The notes under the pieces are model-generated. The model saw nothing but the letters and a program-made list of their open reading frames with translations. It did no database searches and was not told the DNA's origin. From assembly GCF_003116095.1 (NCBI RefSeq), contig NZ_LGRA01000018.1, forward strand, positions 1,079,740-1,143,739: a DNA stretch of 64,000 bases, written 5' to 3'. The stretch is from Azospirillum sp. TSO35-2 (GTDB taxonomy: Bacteria > Pseudomonadota > Alphaproteobacteria > Azospirillales > Azospirillaceae). The position numbers and the translations under genes were made by a program. This document shows, piece by piece, positions 33,632 to 41,880 of the stretch (position 1 is the first letter of the stretch; every line of letters begins with the position of its first letter).

Positions 33632-35245
33632 ATGCGACGCGCTCTCCGCTGGCTCATGGCCGTTTGCGTGGTGGTCGCCACCTCGACGACCGCGCTGGCC
33701 GCTGACCTCCGCCCGCTTGTCCAGGCCCTGGGCAGCGGCGGCTATTCCGGCACCGAAAAGGCCTTGGCCCAACTGTCGGAGGCCGGCGACCCGGCCGCCG
33801 TGCCGGTGATCGAGGCGCTCCAGGCCGGCGACCTCTTCGTGCGCAAGGCCGACGGCACCGTCGTCGTCGCCCGCAAGAGCGGCGACGCCTTCACCCTGAC
33901 CGACCCGCTGACCGGTGCCGCGCTGGGCAACGCGCCGTCGGGGGCGATCGACAAGATCCGCATCAACAATTCCCTGCGCCGCGCCCTCAGCGCCGCGGTC
34001 GGCGCGCTCACCCTGATGAGCCCCGACGCCGGCGTCCGCCGCTCCGCCGCCGACGCGGTGTTCAAGAGCCGCGACGCCGCCGCGCTGGAGACGCTGAACA
34101 CCGCCCTGGCCAAGGAGCAGGACACCGGCATCCGCCGCGCCATGGAGCAGGCCCGCGCCGCCATCCTGCTGACCGCCGGCGGCGCTTCGGACGCCGACAC
34201 CCAGGCGGCCGTCGCCACGCTGGCCGCGCGCGGCGACCGCGACGCCCTGGCGCTGCTGTCGATGATCGCCACCTCCGGCGCGTCGGACACCGCCAAGACC
34301 GCCGCCGCGTCGGCCGTCGCCACCGTCGAACAGACGCTGATGTTCTGGGGCGCCCTGCAGAACCTGTGGTACGGGCTGTCGCTCGGCTCGGTTCTGCTGC
34401 TGGCCGCCATCGGGCTGGCCGTCACCTTCGGCGTGATGGGCGTCATCAACATGGCGCATGGCGAGATGGTGATGATCGGCGCCTACACCACCTTCCTGGT
34501 GCAGGAGCTGTTCCGCGCCCACGCCCCCGGCCTGTTCGACCTGTCGATCCTGGTGGCGCTGCCCGCCGCTTTCATCGTGGCCGGCGGCGTCGGCATCGTC
34601 ATCGAGCGCAGCGTGATCCGCTGGCTCTACGGCCGCCCGCTGGAGACGCTGCTCGCCACCTGGGGCCTGTCGCTTGCCCTGCAGCAGGCGGTGCGCTCCA
34701 TCTTCGGCCCCTCCAACCGCGAGGTCGGCGCGCCGAGCTGGATGTCCGGCGCCTTCGAGCTGGGCGGCCTGACCATCACCTACGGCCGGCTGTGGATCGT
34801 CGTCTTCGCCTTCGCCGTCTTCGGCGCCCTGCTGGTGGCGCTGAAGCGCACCTGGTTCGGCCTGTCGATCCGCGCGGTGACGCAGAACCGGCCGATGGCC
34901 AACGCCATGGGCATCCGCACCGCGCGGGTCGATGCGCTGACCTTCGGGCTCGGCTCCGGCATCGCCGGGCTGGCCGGGGTGGCGCTGAGCCAGATCGACA
35001 ACGTCAGCCCGAACCTGGGCCAGGGCTACATCATCGACAGCTTCATGGTCGTGGTGTTCGGCGGGGTCGGCAACCTGTGGGGCACGCTGGTCGGCGCGCT
35101 GGCGCTGGGCTCGCTCAACAAGTTCCTGGAGCCCTACGCGGGCGCCGTGCTGGGCAAGATCCTGGTGCTGGTGTTCATCATCCTGTTCATCCAACGGCGT
35201 CCGCGCGGCCTGTTCGCGCTGAAGGGCCGCGCGGTGGAGGCCTGA
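33632..35245 (+). CDS. urtB: Urea ABC transporter permease UrtB
   Basis: 537 residues from ATG at 33632 (MRRALRWLMAVCVVVATSTT). A signal peptide is followed by a ~210-residue periplasmic helical-repeat region (KALAQLSEAGDPAAVPVIEA, MSPDAGVRRSAADAVFKSRD), typical of the long UrtB form. The LivH-like membrane domain follows: NLWYGLSLGSVLLLAAIGLA, GVMGVINMAHGEMVMIGAYT, LEPYAGAVLGKILVLVFIIL. It keeps the family GVMGVINMAHGE motif. With UrtC it forms the channel. urtC starts three bases after its stop. Confidence 0.95.
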   Translation: MRRALRWLMAVCVVVATSTTALAADLRPLVQALGSGGYSGTEKALAQLSEAGDPAAVPVIEALQAGDLFVRKADGTVVVARKSGDAFTLTDPLTGAALGNAPSGAIDKIRINNSLRRALSAAVGALTLMSPDAGVRRSAADAVFKSRDAAALETLNTALAKEQDTGIRRAMEQARAAILLTAGGASDADTQAAVATLAARGDRDALALLSMIATSGASDTAKTAAASAVATVEQTLMFWGALQNLWYGLSLGSVLLLAAIGLAVTFGVMGVINMAHGEMVMIGAYTTFLVQELFRAHAPGLFDLSILVALPAAFIVAGGVGIVIERSVIRWLYGRPLETLLATWGLSLALQQAVRSIFGPSNREVGAPSWMSGAFELGGLTITYGRLWIVVFAFAVFGALLVALKRTWFGLSIRAVTQNRPMANAMGIRTARVDALTFGLGSGIAGLAGVALSQIDNVSPNLGQGYIIDSFMVVVFGGVGNLWGTLVGALALGSLNKFLEPYAGAVLGKILVLVFIILFIQRRPRGLFALKGRAVEA

Positions 35246-35248
35246 CCG

Positions 35249-36397
35249 ATGCTGCTGCGCTTTTTCCTGATGGGGCTCGACCGCAAGGCCGGGATCGTGC
35301 TGACGATCCTCGCGGTGCTGGCGGTCGCGGTCCCGGTGATGACGCTGTGGGTGCCGGCGGACTCGCCCTTCCACCTGTCGATCTTCACCGTCTCTCTGCT
35401 GGGCAAATACCTGTGCTTCGCGCTGCTGGCGCTGGCGCTCGATCTGGTCTGGGGCTATTGCGGCATCCTGTCGCTCGGCCACGCCGCCTTCTTCGCGCTC
35501 GGCGGCTACGCCATGGGCATGTACCTGATGCGGCAGATCGGCCCGCGCGGCGTCTACGGCAACCCGCTGCTGCCCGACTTCATGGTCTTCCTGAACTGGA
35601 AGGAGCTGCCCTGGTACTGGCTGGGCTTCGACCATTTCTGGTTCGCCGCGCTGATGGTGCTGCTGGTGCCGGGGGCGCTGGCCTTCGGCTTCGGCTGGTT
35701 CGCCTTCCGCAGCCGGGTCACCGGCGTCTACCTGTCGATCATCACCCAGGCGCTGACCTTCGCCCTGCTGCTCGCCTTCTTCCGCAACGACATGGGCTTT
35801 GGCGGCAACAACGGCCTGACCGACTTCAAGGACATCCTGGGCTACGACATCCAGGCCACCGGCACCCGGGTGACGCTGTTCGTCGCCACCGTGGTGGCGC
35901 TGGCGGTCAGCTACATGATCGCGTCGGGCGTCATCGGCTCGAAGCTGGGCAAGGTGCTGGTGGCGCTGCGCGACGCCGAAAGCCGGGTCCGCTTCATGGG
36001 CTACGACACCGAGAGCTACAAGCTGTTCGCCTGGACGCTGTCGGCCTGCATGGCCGGGGTGGCCGGCGCGCTCTACGTCCCGCAGGTCGGCATCATCAAC
36101 CCGTCGGAGTTCGCCCCCGCCAGCTCGATCGAGGCGGTGATCTGGGTCGCCGTCGGCGGCCGCGGCACGCTCGCCGGCGCCATCCTGGGCGCGGTGCTGG
36201 TCAACATGGGCAAGAGCTATTTCACCGGCGCCCTGCCGGAGCTGTGGCTGTTCGCGCTCGGCGGCCTGTTCGTGGCGGTCACGCTGTTCCTGCCCAAGGG
36301 CCTGCTCGGGCTGGGCGCGCAGGTGACGGCCAGGCTTCCGGGACGCAAGAGCCAGGATCTTCCCAGCGGCAAGACCGCCGACCAGAAGGGGGTGTGA
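35249..36397 (+). CDS. urtC: Urea ABC transporter permease UrtC
   Basis: 382 residues from ATG at 35249. LivM-type membrane protein with about ten hydrophobic segments, for example LGKYLCFALLALALDLVWGY, GILSLGHAAFFALGGYAMGM and SAVIGSKLGKVLVALRDAES-like loop sequence preceding RFMGYDTESYKLFAWTLSAC. The coupling loop and the GGRGTLAGAILGAVLVNMGK segment are conserved. It pairs with UrtB and is followed by urtD after three bases. Confidence 0.95.
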   Translation: MLLRFFLMGLDRKAGIVLTILAVLAVAVPVMTLWVPADSPFHLSIFTVSLLGKYLCFALLALALDLVWGYCGILSLGHAAFFALGGYAMGMYLMRQIGPRGVYGNPLLPDFMVFLNWKELPWYWLGFDHFWFAALMVLLVPGALAFGFGWFAFRSRVTGVYLSIITQALTFALLLAFFRNDMGFGGNNGLTDFKDILGYDIQATGTRVTLFVATVVALAVSYMIASGVIGSKLGKVLVALRDAESRVRFMGYDTESYKLFAWTLSACMAGVAGALYVPQVGIINPSEFAPASSIEAVIWVAVGGRGTLAGAILGAVLVNMGKSYFTGALPELWLFALGGLFVAVTLFLPKGLLGLGAQVTARLPGRKSQDLPSGKTADQKGV

Positions 36398-36400
36398 CCC

Positions 36401-37147
36401 ATGAGCGCGGAATCGACCCTTCTCTACCTCGACGGCGTGTCGGTCAGCTTCGACGGCTTCAAGGCGCTGAACAGCCTGTCGCTGGTGATGATGCCGGGCG
36501 AGATGCGGGCGATCATCGGCCCGAACGGCGCCGGCAAGACGACGATGATGGACGTCATCACCGGCAAGACCCGCCCCGACCACGGCACCATCCTGTTCGA
36601 GGGCGCGACCGACCTGACCAAGCTGCGCGAGGCGGCGATCGCCAACCTCGGCATCGGCCGCAAGTTCCAGCGCCCGACGGTGTTCGAGCCGCACACGGTG
36701 TGGGACAATCTGGAGCTGGCGCTGAAGGCGCCGCGCCGGCCGCTGAAGACGCTGACCTACGCCATCAGCCGCGACGACCGCAGCCGGATCGAGGAGATCC
36801 TCGACACCACCCGCCTGTCGGCGCTGCGCCACCGGCCGGCCGGCAGCCTGTCGCACGGGCAGAAGCAGTGGCTGGAGATCGGCATGCTGCTGGCCCAGGA
36901 CCCCAAGCTGCTGCTGGTCGACGAGCCGGTGGCCGGCATGACCGACGCCGAGACCGAGCAGACGGCGGAGCTGCTGTGCAGCATCGCCGGCAAGCATTCG
37001 GTGATCGTGGTGGAGCACGACATGAGCTTCGTCCGCGCGCTGGGCGTCAAGGTGACGGTGCTGGCCGAAGGCTCCGTCCTGGCCGAAGGTTCGCTCGACG
37101 CGGTCAGCGCCAACCGGCAGGTCATCGACACCTATCTCGGCCGCTGA
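36401..37147 (+). CDS. urtD: Urea ABC transporter ATP-binding protein UrtD
   Basis: 248 residues from ATG at 36401. LivG-type ATPase: Walker A in IIGPNGAGKTTMMDVITGKT, Q-loop and the family FQRPTVFEPHTVWDNLELAL, signature SLSHGQKQWLEIGMLLAQDP, Walker B in KLLLVDEPVAGMTDAETEQT and H-switch in VIVVEHDMSFVRALGVKVTV. The signature is LSHGQ, as is usual in UrtD. It hydrolyses ATP with UrtE to drive urea import. Confidence 0.96.
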   Translation: MSAESTLLYLDGVSVSFDGFKALNSLSLVMMPGEMRAIIGPNGAGKTTMMDVITGKTRPDHGTILFEGATDLTKLREAAIANLGIGRKFQRPTVFEPHTVWDNLELALKAPRRPLKTLTYAISRDDRSRIEEILDTTRLSALRHRPAGSLSHGQKQWLEIGMLLAQDPKLLLVDEPVAGMTDAETEQTAELLCSIAGKHSVIVVEHDMSFVRALGVKVTVLAEGSVLAEGSLDAVSANRQVIDTYLGR

Positions 37148-37160
37148 AAGGACCCCGACC

Positions 37161-37856
37161 ATGCTGGACGTTCGTTCCGTCGATCTGCATTACGGCGCCG
37201 CGCAGGCGCTGCGCGCCGTGTCCATGAAGGCCGAAATCGGCAAGGTCACCTGTCTGGTCGGCCGCAACGGGGTGGGGAAATCCAGCCTGCTGCGCGCCAT
37301 CGTCGGGCTGAAGCCGGTGTCGGGCGGCGCCATCGGCTGGGACGGCGCCGACGTCACCCGGCTGGCGCCGGCCGACCGGGCGCGCCGCGGCATCGCCTAT
37401 GTGCCGCAGGGCCGCGAGATCTTCCCGCTGCTGACGGTGCGGGAGAACCTGCTGACCGGCTACGCCCCGCTGCCGCGGTCGCAGCGCTCGATCCCTGACG
37501 AGGTGTTCGAGCTGTTCCCGGTGCTGAAATCCATGCTGGAGCGCCGAGGCGGCGACCTGTCGGGCGGCCAGCAGCAGCAGCTCGCCATCGGCCGCGCCCT
37601 GGTGACCCGGCCGCGCCTGCTGGTGCTGGACGAGCCGACCGAGGGCATCCAGCCCTCCATCATCAAGGACATCGGCCGCGCGATTTCCTACCTGCGCGAC
37701 AAGGGCACCATGGCGATCCTGCTGGTGGAGCAGTATTTCGACTTCGCCCGCGACCTCGCCGACGACTGGGTGGTGATGGAGCGCGGCGAGGTGATGCTGT
37801 CCGGTCCCCGCAGCGGCCTGGACGAGCAGGAGGTCCGCAAGTACCTGACGGTGTGA
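37161..37856 (+). CDS. urtE: Urea ABC transporter ATP-binding protein UrtE
   Basis: 231 residues from ATG at 37161, 13 bases after urtD, with AAAGGA upstream. LivF-type ATPase: VGRNGVGKSSLLRAIVGLKP (Walker A), YVPQGREIFPLLTVRENLLT, signature DLSGGQQQQLAIGRALVTRP, Walker B LLVLDEPTEGIQPSIIKDIG and H-switch MAILLVEQYFDFARDLADDW. It completes the operon; no urease genes are in the window. Confidence 0.96.
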   Translation: MLDVRSVDLHYGAAQALRAVSMKAEIGKVTCLVGRNGVGKSSLLRAIVGLKPVSGGAIGWDGADVTRLAPADRARRGIAYVPQGREIFPLLTVRENLLTGYAPLPRSQRSIPDEVFELFPVLKSMLERRGGDLSGGQQQQLAIGRALVTRPRLLVLDEPTEGIQPSIIKDIGRAISYLRDKGTMAILLVEQYFDFARDLADDWVVMERGEVMLSGPRSGLDEQEVRKYLTV

Positions 37857-38045
37857 GGACATTCGGGGGAGGAAAGACCGGGCGAGGAAAGACCGGCGCC
37901 CCCGTCACCCTGACCGTTGGAGGTAGGGTGCGTCCGCCGTGGTACGTCGCAAGGGCCACCGGTGCGGGCGTCGCTCTTTAAAGGTCGTTAAGGATCGAAA
38001 CCTCATGATGGCCTCACCGCGATCCTGCCCCAGGAGACCCAGGCC

Positions 38046-38195
38046 ATGTCGATCTACAACGCCTCCTTCGACGCCGCCCCGACCGCCGAACCGACGGTCC
38101 GCAAGATGCATGGTCTGCCGCGCATGGCGGTGTGGGCGGTGATGATCGTGACGCCGTGGGTCGCCATCGTGCAGGCGGTGCGCCTGGTCTTCTGA
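38046..38195 (+). CDS. Small single-span membrane protein, 49 residues
   Basis: ATG at 38046 has AGGAG about 12 bases upstream and gives MSIYNASFDAAPTAEPTVRK followed by a hydrophobic segment (MAVWAVMIVTPWVAIVQAV) and RLVF. One transmembrane helix is likely. I recognise no family. It lies 190 bp after urtE and converges on the acid phosphatase gene. It could be a small accessory to a membrane complex, but nothing shows which. Confidence 0.6.
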   Translation: MSIYNASFDAAPTAEPTVRKMHGLPRMAVWAVMIVTPWVAIVQAVRLVF

Positions 38196-38224
38196 GAACC
38201 GCGCACCACCCGCCGTTCCTGCCA

Positions 38225-39103
38225 TTAGGGGGCCGGCGCCACCCAGGGTTCCAGCGCGCCGATCTTCTTGGCCCGCTTCTCATCCGCCGACAGTTTGAAA
38301 TTGTGACCGTAGGGCGCGCTCTCGAACGAGCCGTAGCCGGGGTTGGCCAGCATCAGCCAGTCGCGCCCGAAATGCTCCTTCGCCGTCTCGTAGGCCTTCT
38401 GCCGCTCGGCGTCGCTGCCGTTGGCGGCATCGCTGAAGTCGCCGAAATTGTCGCCGAACAGCAGCACGATCCGATAGTCCTTGGCGATGGCGGCCCGGCG
38501 CGCGCTCTTGGCCGAGCCCCATTCCGGCTTTTCCTTGGACATCAGGAAGGTGTCGACGTTGCCGCCCATCGGGAAGCCCAGCGCCTGCGCGTTGCGGCGG
38601 GTCGGCTCCTCCTGGTCGGCGCTGCGGTTGGTGACGTAGAAGACCTTCACGCCCTTCTGGTCGGCGTATTGCGTGAACTCGACCGCGCCCGGCACCGCCG
38701 TCGCCTTCTCCGCCCGCACCCAGGCGTCCCAGCTCTTGGGCGCGAAGTCGGTGCCGCTGGTGACCAGCCCGGTCTGGTAGGCGGAATTGTCCATCGCCGT
38801 CTCGTCCAGGTCCAGCACCACCGCCGGCGGCAGATCCTGGTAGTTGCCGCTCTGCTCGGTCGCCGCGGTCCAGTTCTTGTCGGCCAGCGCCTGATCCAGC
38901 CGGATCCGGCCCAGCGCGTAGACCGCCAGCGCGTTGGCCTTGTATTCGACCGAGCGCTGCATCCACAGCTCGGCGTTCAGCAGGTCGTTCTGCGGCACCG
39001 GGTCGGCCGCCATCGCGGGCCCGGCCAGCAGGGAGAGGACAACCGCACCGGACAGCAGCGACCAGCGCCCGGATTCGGCGGATTTGCGCATCGACACACC
39101 CAC
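38225..39103 (-). CDS. HAD-superfamily acid phosphatase/5'-nucleotidase, lipoprotein e(P4)-like
   Basis: 292 residues from ATG at 39103 (an ATG at 39091 is also possible). Signal peptide: WSLLSGAVVLSLLAGPAMAA. It has no lipobox cysteine, so it is probably soluble and periplasmic. Class C acid phosphatase features are LWMQRSVEYKANALAVYALG, the HAD motif PPAVVLDLDETAMDNSAYQT (nucleophile DxDET), motif II KVFYVTNRSADQEEPTRRNA and the late acidic motif IVLLFGDNFGDFSDAANGSD. Such enzymes dephosphorylate nucleotides (NMN, 5'-AMP) for uptake. Confidence 0.9.
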   Translation of the reverse strand: MGVSMRKSAESGRWSLLSGAVVLSLLAGPAMAADPVPQNDLLNAELWMQRSVEYKANALAVYALGRIRLDQALADKNWTAATEQSGNYQDLPPAVVLDLDETAMDNSAYQTGLVTSGTDFAPKSWDAWVRAEKATAVPGAVEFTQYADQKGVKVFYVTNRSADQEEPTRRNAQALGFPMGGNVDTFLMSKEKPEWGSAKSARRAAIAKDYRIVLLFGDNFGDFSDAANGSDAERQKAYETAKEHFGRDWLMLANPGYGSFESAPYGHNFKLSADEKRAKKIGALEPWVAPAP

Positions 39104-39258
39104 TCGCTCAGTGTCATGGAACTGTCATCGAAGCACAGTTTCCGGCGCTTGGCGATGGTCCTGCGACGCTTGCGTCAGGGTGTCCCGGTACGCTCCTCCA
39201 GCCCGGTTCCCTCCCCGCCGGCGGCGGCCGGGAGGGGGAGGCCCCGGTGCGGCGGCGC

Positions 39259-39891
39259 TCAGGCGGGTTGGGGAATGGCGCTCCGCGGCATCGGCGTCAG
39301 CGCCGGGATCGCCTCCACCCGCTCCAGCCAGCGGCGGACCGCCGGATAGGGATCGAGCGGAGTCCGTCCTTCGGGTGCGTGGGCGACGTAGGCGTAGCAG
39401 GCGATGTCGGCGATGGTCGGCCGCCCCGCCGCCAGCCAGTCGCGGGTTGCCAGATGCCCGTCCATGAAGTGCAGGATGCGGTCGGTAAGCGCCTGGGCGT
39501 CGGCGAACGAGGTCGTGCCACCCCACAGCGTCAGGAAACGCGTCCGCGCCGGTCCGAAACGCAGGTCGCCGGCGGCGATCGACAACCAGCGCTGCACCTG
39601 CGCCGTCTCCTCCGGCGCCTTCGGGTTCCACAGGCCGGATCCGTCGTAGCGCTCGGCCAGATAGACCAGGATGGCGTTGGAATCGGGCAGGACGAGGTCG
39701 CCGTCGACCAGCACCGGGATCTGCCCGAGGGGGTTCAGGGCGAGGAAGGCGTCCGACCGCCGCAGCTCGGCGTCGGCCTCGACGCAGCGGTGGGGCAGGC
39801 CGAGGATGTTCAGGAAGGCTTCCACCCGATGGGCGTGGCCCGACAGCCGCATGCCGTAGAGCGTGATGGCGGGTTCGCTGCTGATGCTCAT
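39259..39891 (-). CDS. Glutathione S-transferase family protein
   Basis: 210 residues from ATG at 39891 (MSISSEPAITLYGMRLSGHA). The thioredoxin-like N-terminal domain has KV..L-type substrate loop residues in LNPLGQIPVLVDGDLVLPDS (cis-Pro and the glutathione-binding DS). The C-terminal helical domain has GRPTIADIACYAYVAHAPEG with the N-capping Asp of the GST fold. Function in detoxification or reduction is generic. It is divergent from a LysR gene 111 bp away that probably controls it. Confidence 0.9.
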   Translation of the reverse strand: MSISSEPAITLYGMRLSGHAHRVEAFLNILGLPHRCVEADAELRRSDAFLALNPLGQIPVLVDGDLVLPDSNAILVYLAERYDGSGLWNPKAPEETAQVQRWLSIAAGDLRFGPARTRFLTLWGGTTSFADAQALTDRILHFMDGHLATRDWLAAGRPTIADIACYAYVAHAPEGRTPLDPYPAVRRWLERVEAIPALTPMPRSAIPQPA

Positions 39892-40002
39892 CGCACTGGG
39901 TTCCTTACTCTCTGGACTGCGGATGCCCACAGCCAACCACTTGCGCGCCGACGCAGGAATGCGCTTTGATCACAAGGAACCCTTTCGGAAACTGGAAGAA
40001 TT

Positions 40003-40902
40003 GTGGACCGGCTGGACGAACTGGCGATCTTCGTCGCAATCCTGGAGGCCGGCAGCCTCGCCGCCGCCGCCAAGCGGCTGCGCCGGTCGGCGCCCGCCGT
40101 CACCCGCGCCCTGTCCGGGCTGGAGGAGCGGCTGGGTCTGCGGCTGATCGAGCGGACGACCCGCAACCTCGCCCCCACCGACGCCGGCCGGCGACTGGCC
40201 GAGCAGGCGCGCCGGCTGCTGGCCGATTATGACGAGGCGCTGGCCGCCACCGGCACCGACCAGCCGCTGCGCGGGCGGCTGCGCGTCACCGCGCCGGTGA
40301 TGTTCGGGCGCAAGCATGTGACGCCGCTGGTCCTCGACTTCATGCGCGCCTTCGCCGACATCCGGGTCGAACTGGTGCTGTCCGACGGCAACCTCGACCT
40401 GATCGAGGAGGAGCTGGACGTGGCCATCCGCATCGGCCCGCTGCCCGATTCCGGCCTCGTCGCCCGGCGGGTCGGGCAGGTCGCGCGCTATCTGGTCGCC
40501 AGCCCCGGCTATCTGGCGCGGCGCGGCACGCCCGCGATGCCGGAGGATCTGGCCCGACACGACCTGATCCTGTCGACCGCCCGGCCCGGTCCGCCGGACT
40601 GGCGTTTCCTGGTCGACGGGCGCGAGCGGGTGGTGCGCGTCACCCCGCGGCTGGCGGTCAGCCACATCGAGCCGGCCCTGCTCGCCGCCCGCGACGGGCT
40701 CGGCATCGCCCGTCCGCTGTCCTACCAGGCGGCCGACGACCTCGCCGCCGGCACCCTGGTGCGCCTGATGCCCCACACCGAACCGGTGCCGCTGCCGGTG
40801 CATGTCGTGGTGCCGACGGCGCGGCTGATGCCCGGCCGGGTGCGCGCCTTCCTCGACCACGCGGTGCAGGGGCTGGCGGCGCTGGCCGTGCTGCGCGCCT
40901 GA
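40003..40902 (+). CDS. LysR-family transcriptional regulator
   Basis: 299 residues from GTG at 40003, with GGAAG upstream. The N-terminal HTH is LDELAIFVAILEAGSLAAAA, KRLRRSAPAVTRALSGLEER and LGLRLIERTTRNLAPTDAGR. The C-terminal domain is LysR substrate-binding (LRVTAPVMFGRKHVTPLVLD; ALLAARDGLGIARPLSYQAA). It belongs to the DNA-binding-at-divergent-promoter type and most likely regulates the GST gene at 39891 and itself. The inducer is unknown. Confidence 0.9.
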   Translation: MDRLDELAIFVAILEAGSLAAAAKRLRRSAPAVTRALSGLEERLGLRLIERTTRNLAPTDAGRRLAEQARRLLADYDEALAATGTDQPLRGRLRVTAPVMFGRKHVTPLVLDFMRAFADIRVELVLSDGNLDLIEEELDVAIRIGPLPDSGLVARRVGQVARYLVASPGYLARRGTPAMPEDLARHDLILSTARPGPPDWRFLVDGRERVVRVTPRLAVSHIEPALLAARDGLGIARPLSYQAADDLAAGTLVRLMPHTEPVPLPVHVVVPTARLMPGRVRAFLDHAVQGLAALAVLRA

Positions 40903-41097
40903 CGTGGGGCCGCCGGAACAGGCGTTCGCCGAAGGGCCGATCCGCGCAACCGTTCACCGCGTTTCGACGCGCGCCCGGTCTTTTTCGACCGTGCTTTTGC
41001 CAAATCCGGCGGCATACTGGCGCACTCCGATCAAGGAGGGTGTCCGGGCCACCGGCCGCACCGACGACAAGAAGCGTTCAACGACAGGGGGTTCAGG

Positions 41098-41874
41098 ATG
41101 AGGGCATTTCTGACCGCGGCGATGATGATCGCCGCGACCGTCACCGCGGTTCCGGCGGCCCAGGCGGCCGACGGCGTGCTTCAGACGATCCGGCAGGCCG
41201 GGGTGATCCGGGTCGGCACCACCGGCGACTACAAGCCCTTCAGCTACAAGGGCGCCGACGGCGCGCTGGTCGGGGCCGACATCGAGATGGCCAAGGACCT
41301 CGCCGCCACGCTGGGGGTGCGGGTGGAGTTCGTGCCGACCACCTGGAAGACGCTGATGGAGGACTTCAAGGCCGAGAAGTTCGACGTGGCGCTCGGCGGC
41401 ATCACGGTCAATCCCGACCGCGCGGCGGTCGGCGACTTCTCCGTCCCGAATGTCAGCGACGGCAAGCGCCCGATCGCGCGCTGCGCCGACAAGGAGAAGT
41501 TCACCACCGTCGAGGGGATCGACCAGCCGACCACCCGCGTGGTGGTCAACCCCGGCGGCACCAACGAGAAGTTCGCCCGCGCGACCTTCACCAAGGCGCC
41601 GATCGAGGTGTGGCCGGACAACAAGACCATCTTCGCCCAGATCGCCGCGGACAAGGCCGACGTCATGGTCACCGACGGGATCGAGGCGGACATGCAGGCC
41701 AAGCTGAACCCCGGCGTCCTCTGCGCCGTGCCGGTGGCGGCCCCCTTCACCCACTTCGACAACGCCTATCTGCTGCGCAAGGATCCGGAGCTGAAGGCGT
41801 CGGTCGACCAGTGGATGACCAAGGCGTTGGCCAGCGGCCTGTGGAAGGCCAAGCTCGACGCGGCCATGCAGTAA
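41098..41874 (+). CDS. pheC: Periplasmic cyclohexadienyl dehydratase-like protein (PheC/SBP family 3 fold)
   Basis: 258 residues from ATG at 41098 with signal peptide (FLTAAMMIAATVTAVPAAQA). It has the amino-acid-binding protein fold but carries PheC-type features: VIRVGTTGDYKPFSYKGADG, FDVALGGITVNPDRAAVGDF, NVSDGKRPIARCADKEKFTT, TRVVVNPGGTNEKFARATFT and DKADVMVTDGIEADMQAKLN. In PheC these support conversion of prephenate/arogenate to phenylpyruvate/phenylalanine in the periplasm. No ABC permease genes adjoin it, which fits an enzyme better than a transporter part. A solute-binding role is the alternative. Confidence 0.78.
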   Translation: MRAFLTAAMMIAATVTAVPAAQAADGVLQTIRQAGVIRVGTTGDYKPFSYKGADGALVGADIEMAKDLAATLGVRVEFVPTTWKTLMEDFKAEKFDVALGGITVNPDRAAVGDFSVPNVSDGKRPIARCADKEKFTTVEGIDQPTTRVVVNPGGTNEKFARATFTKAPIEVWPDNKTIFAQIAADKADVMVTDGIEADMQAKLNPGVLCAVPVAAPFTHFDNAYLLRKDPELKASVDQWMTKALASGLWKAKLDAAMQ

Positions 41875-41880
41875 ACCCGG

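Noticed and set aside
32054..37162. 1,702-residue open frame antisense to urtABCDE
   Set aside because: Shadow of the real urt genes; composition is repetitive His/Arg/Gln/Asp typical of reverse frames in GC-rich DNA.
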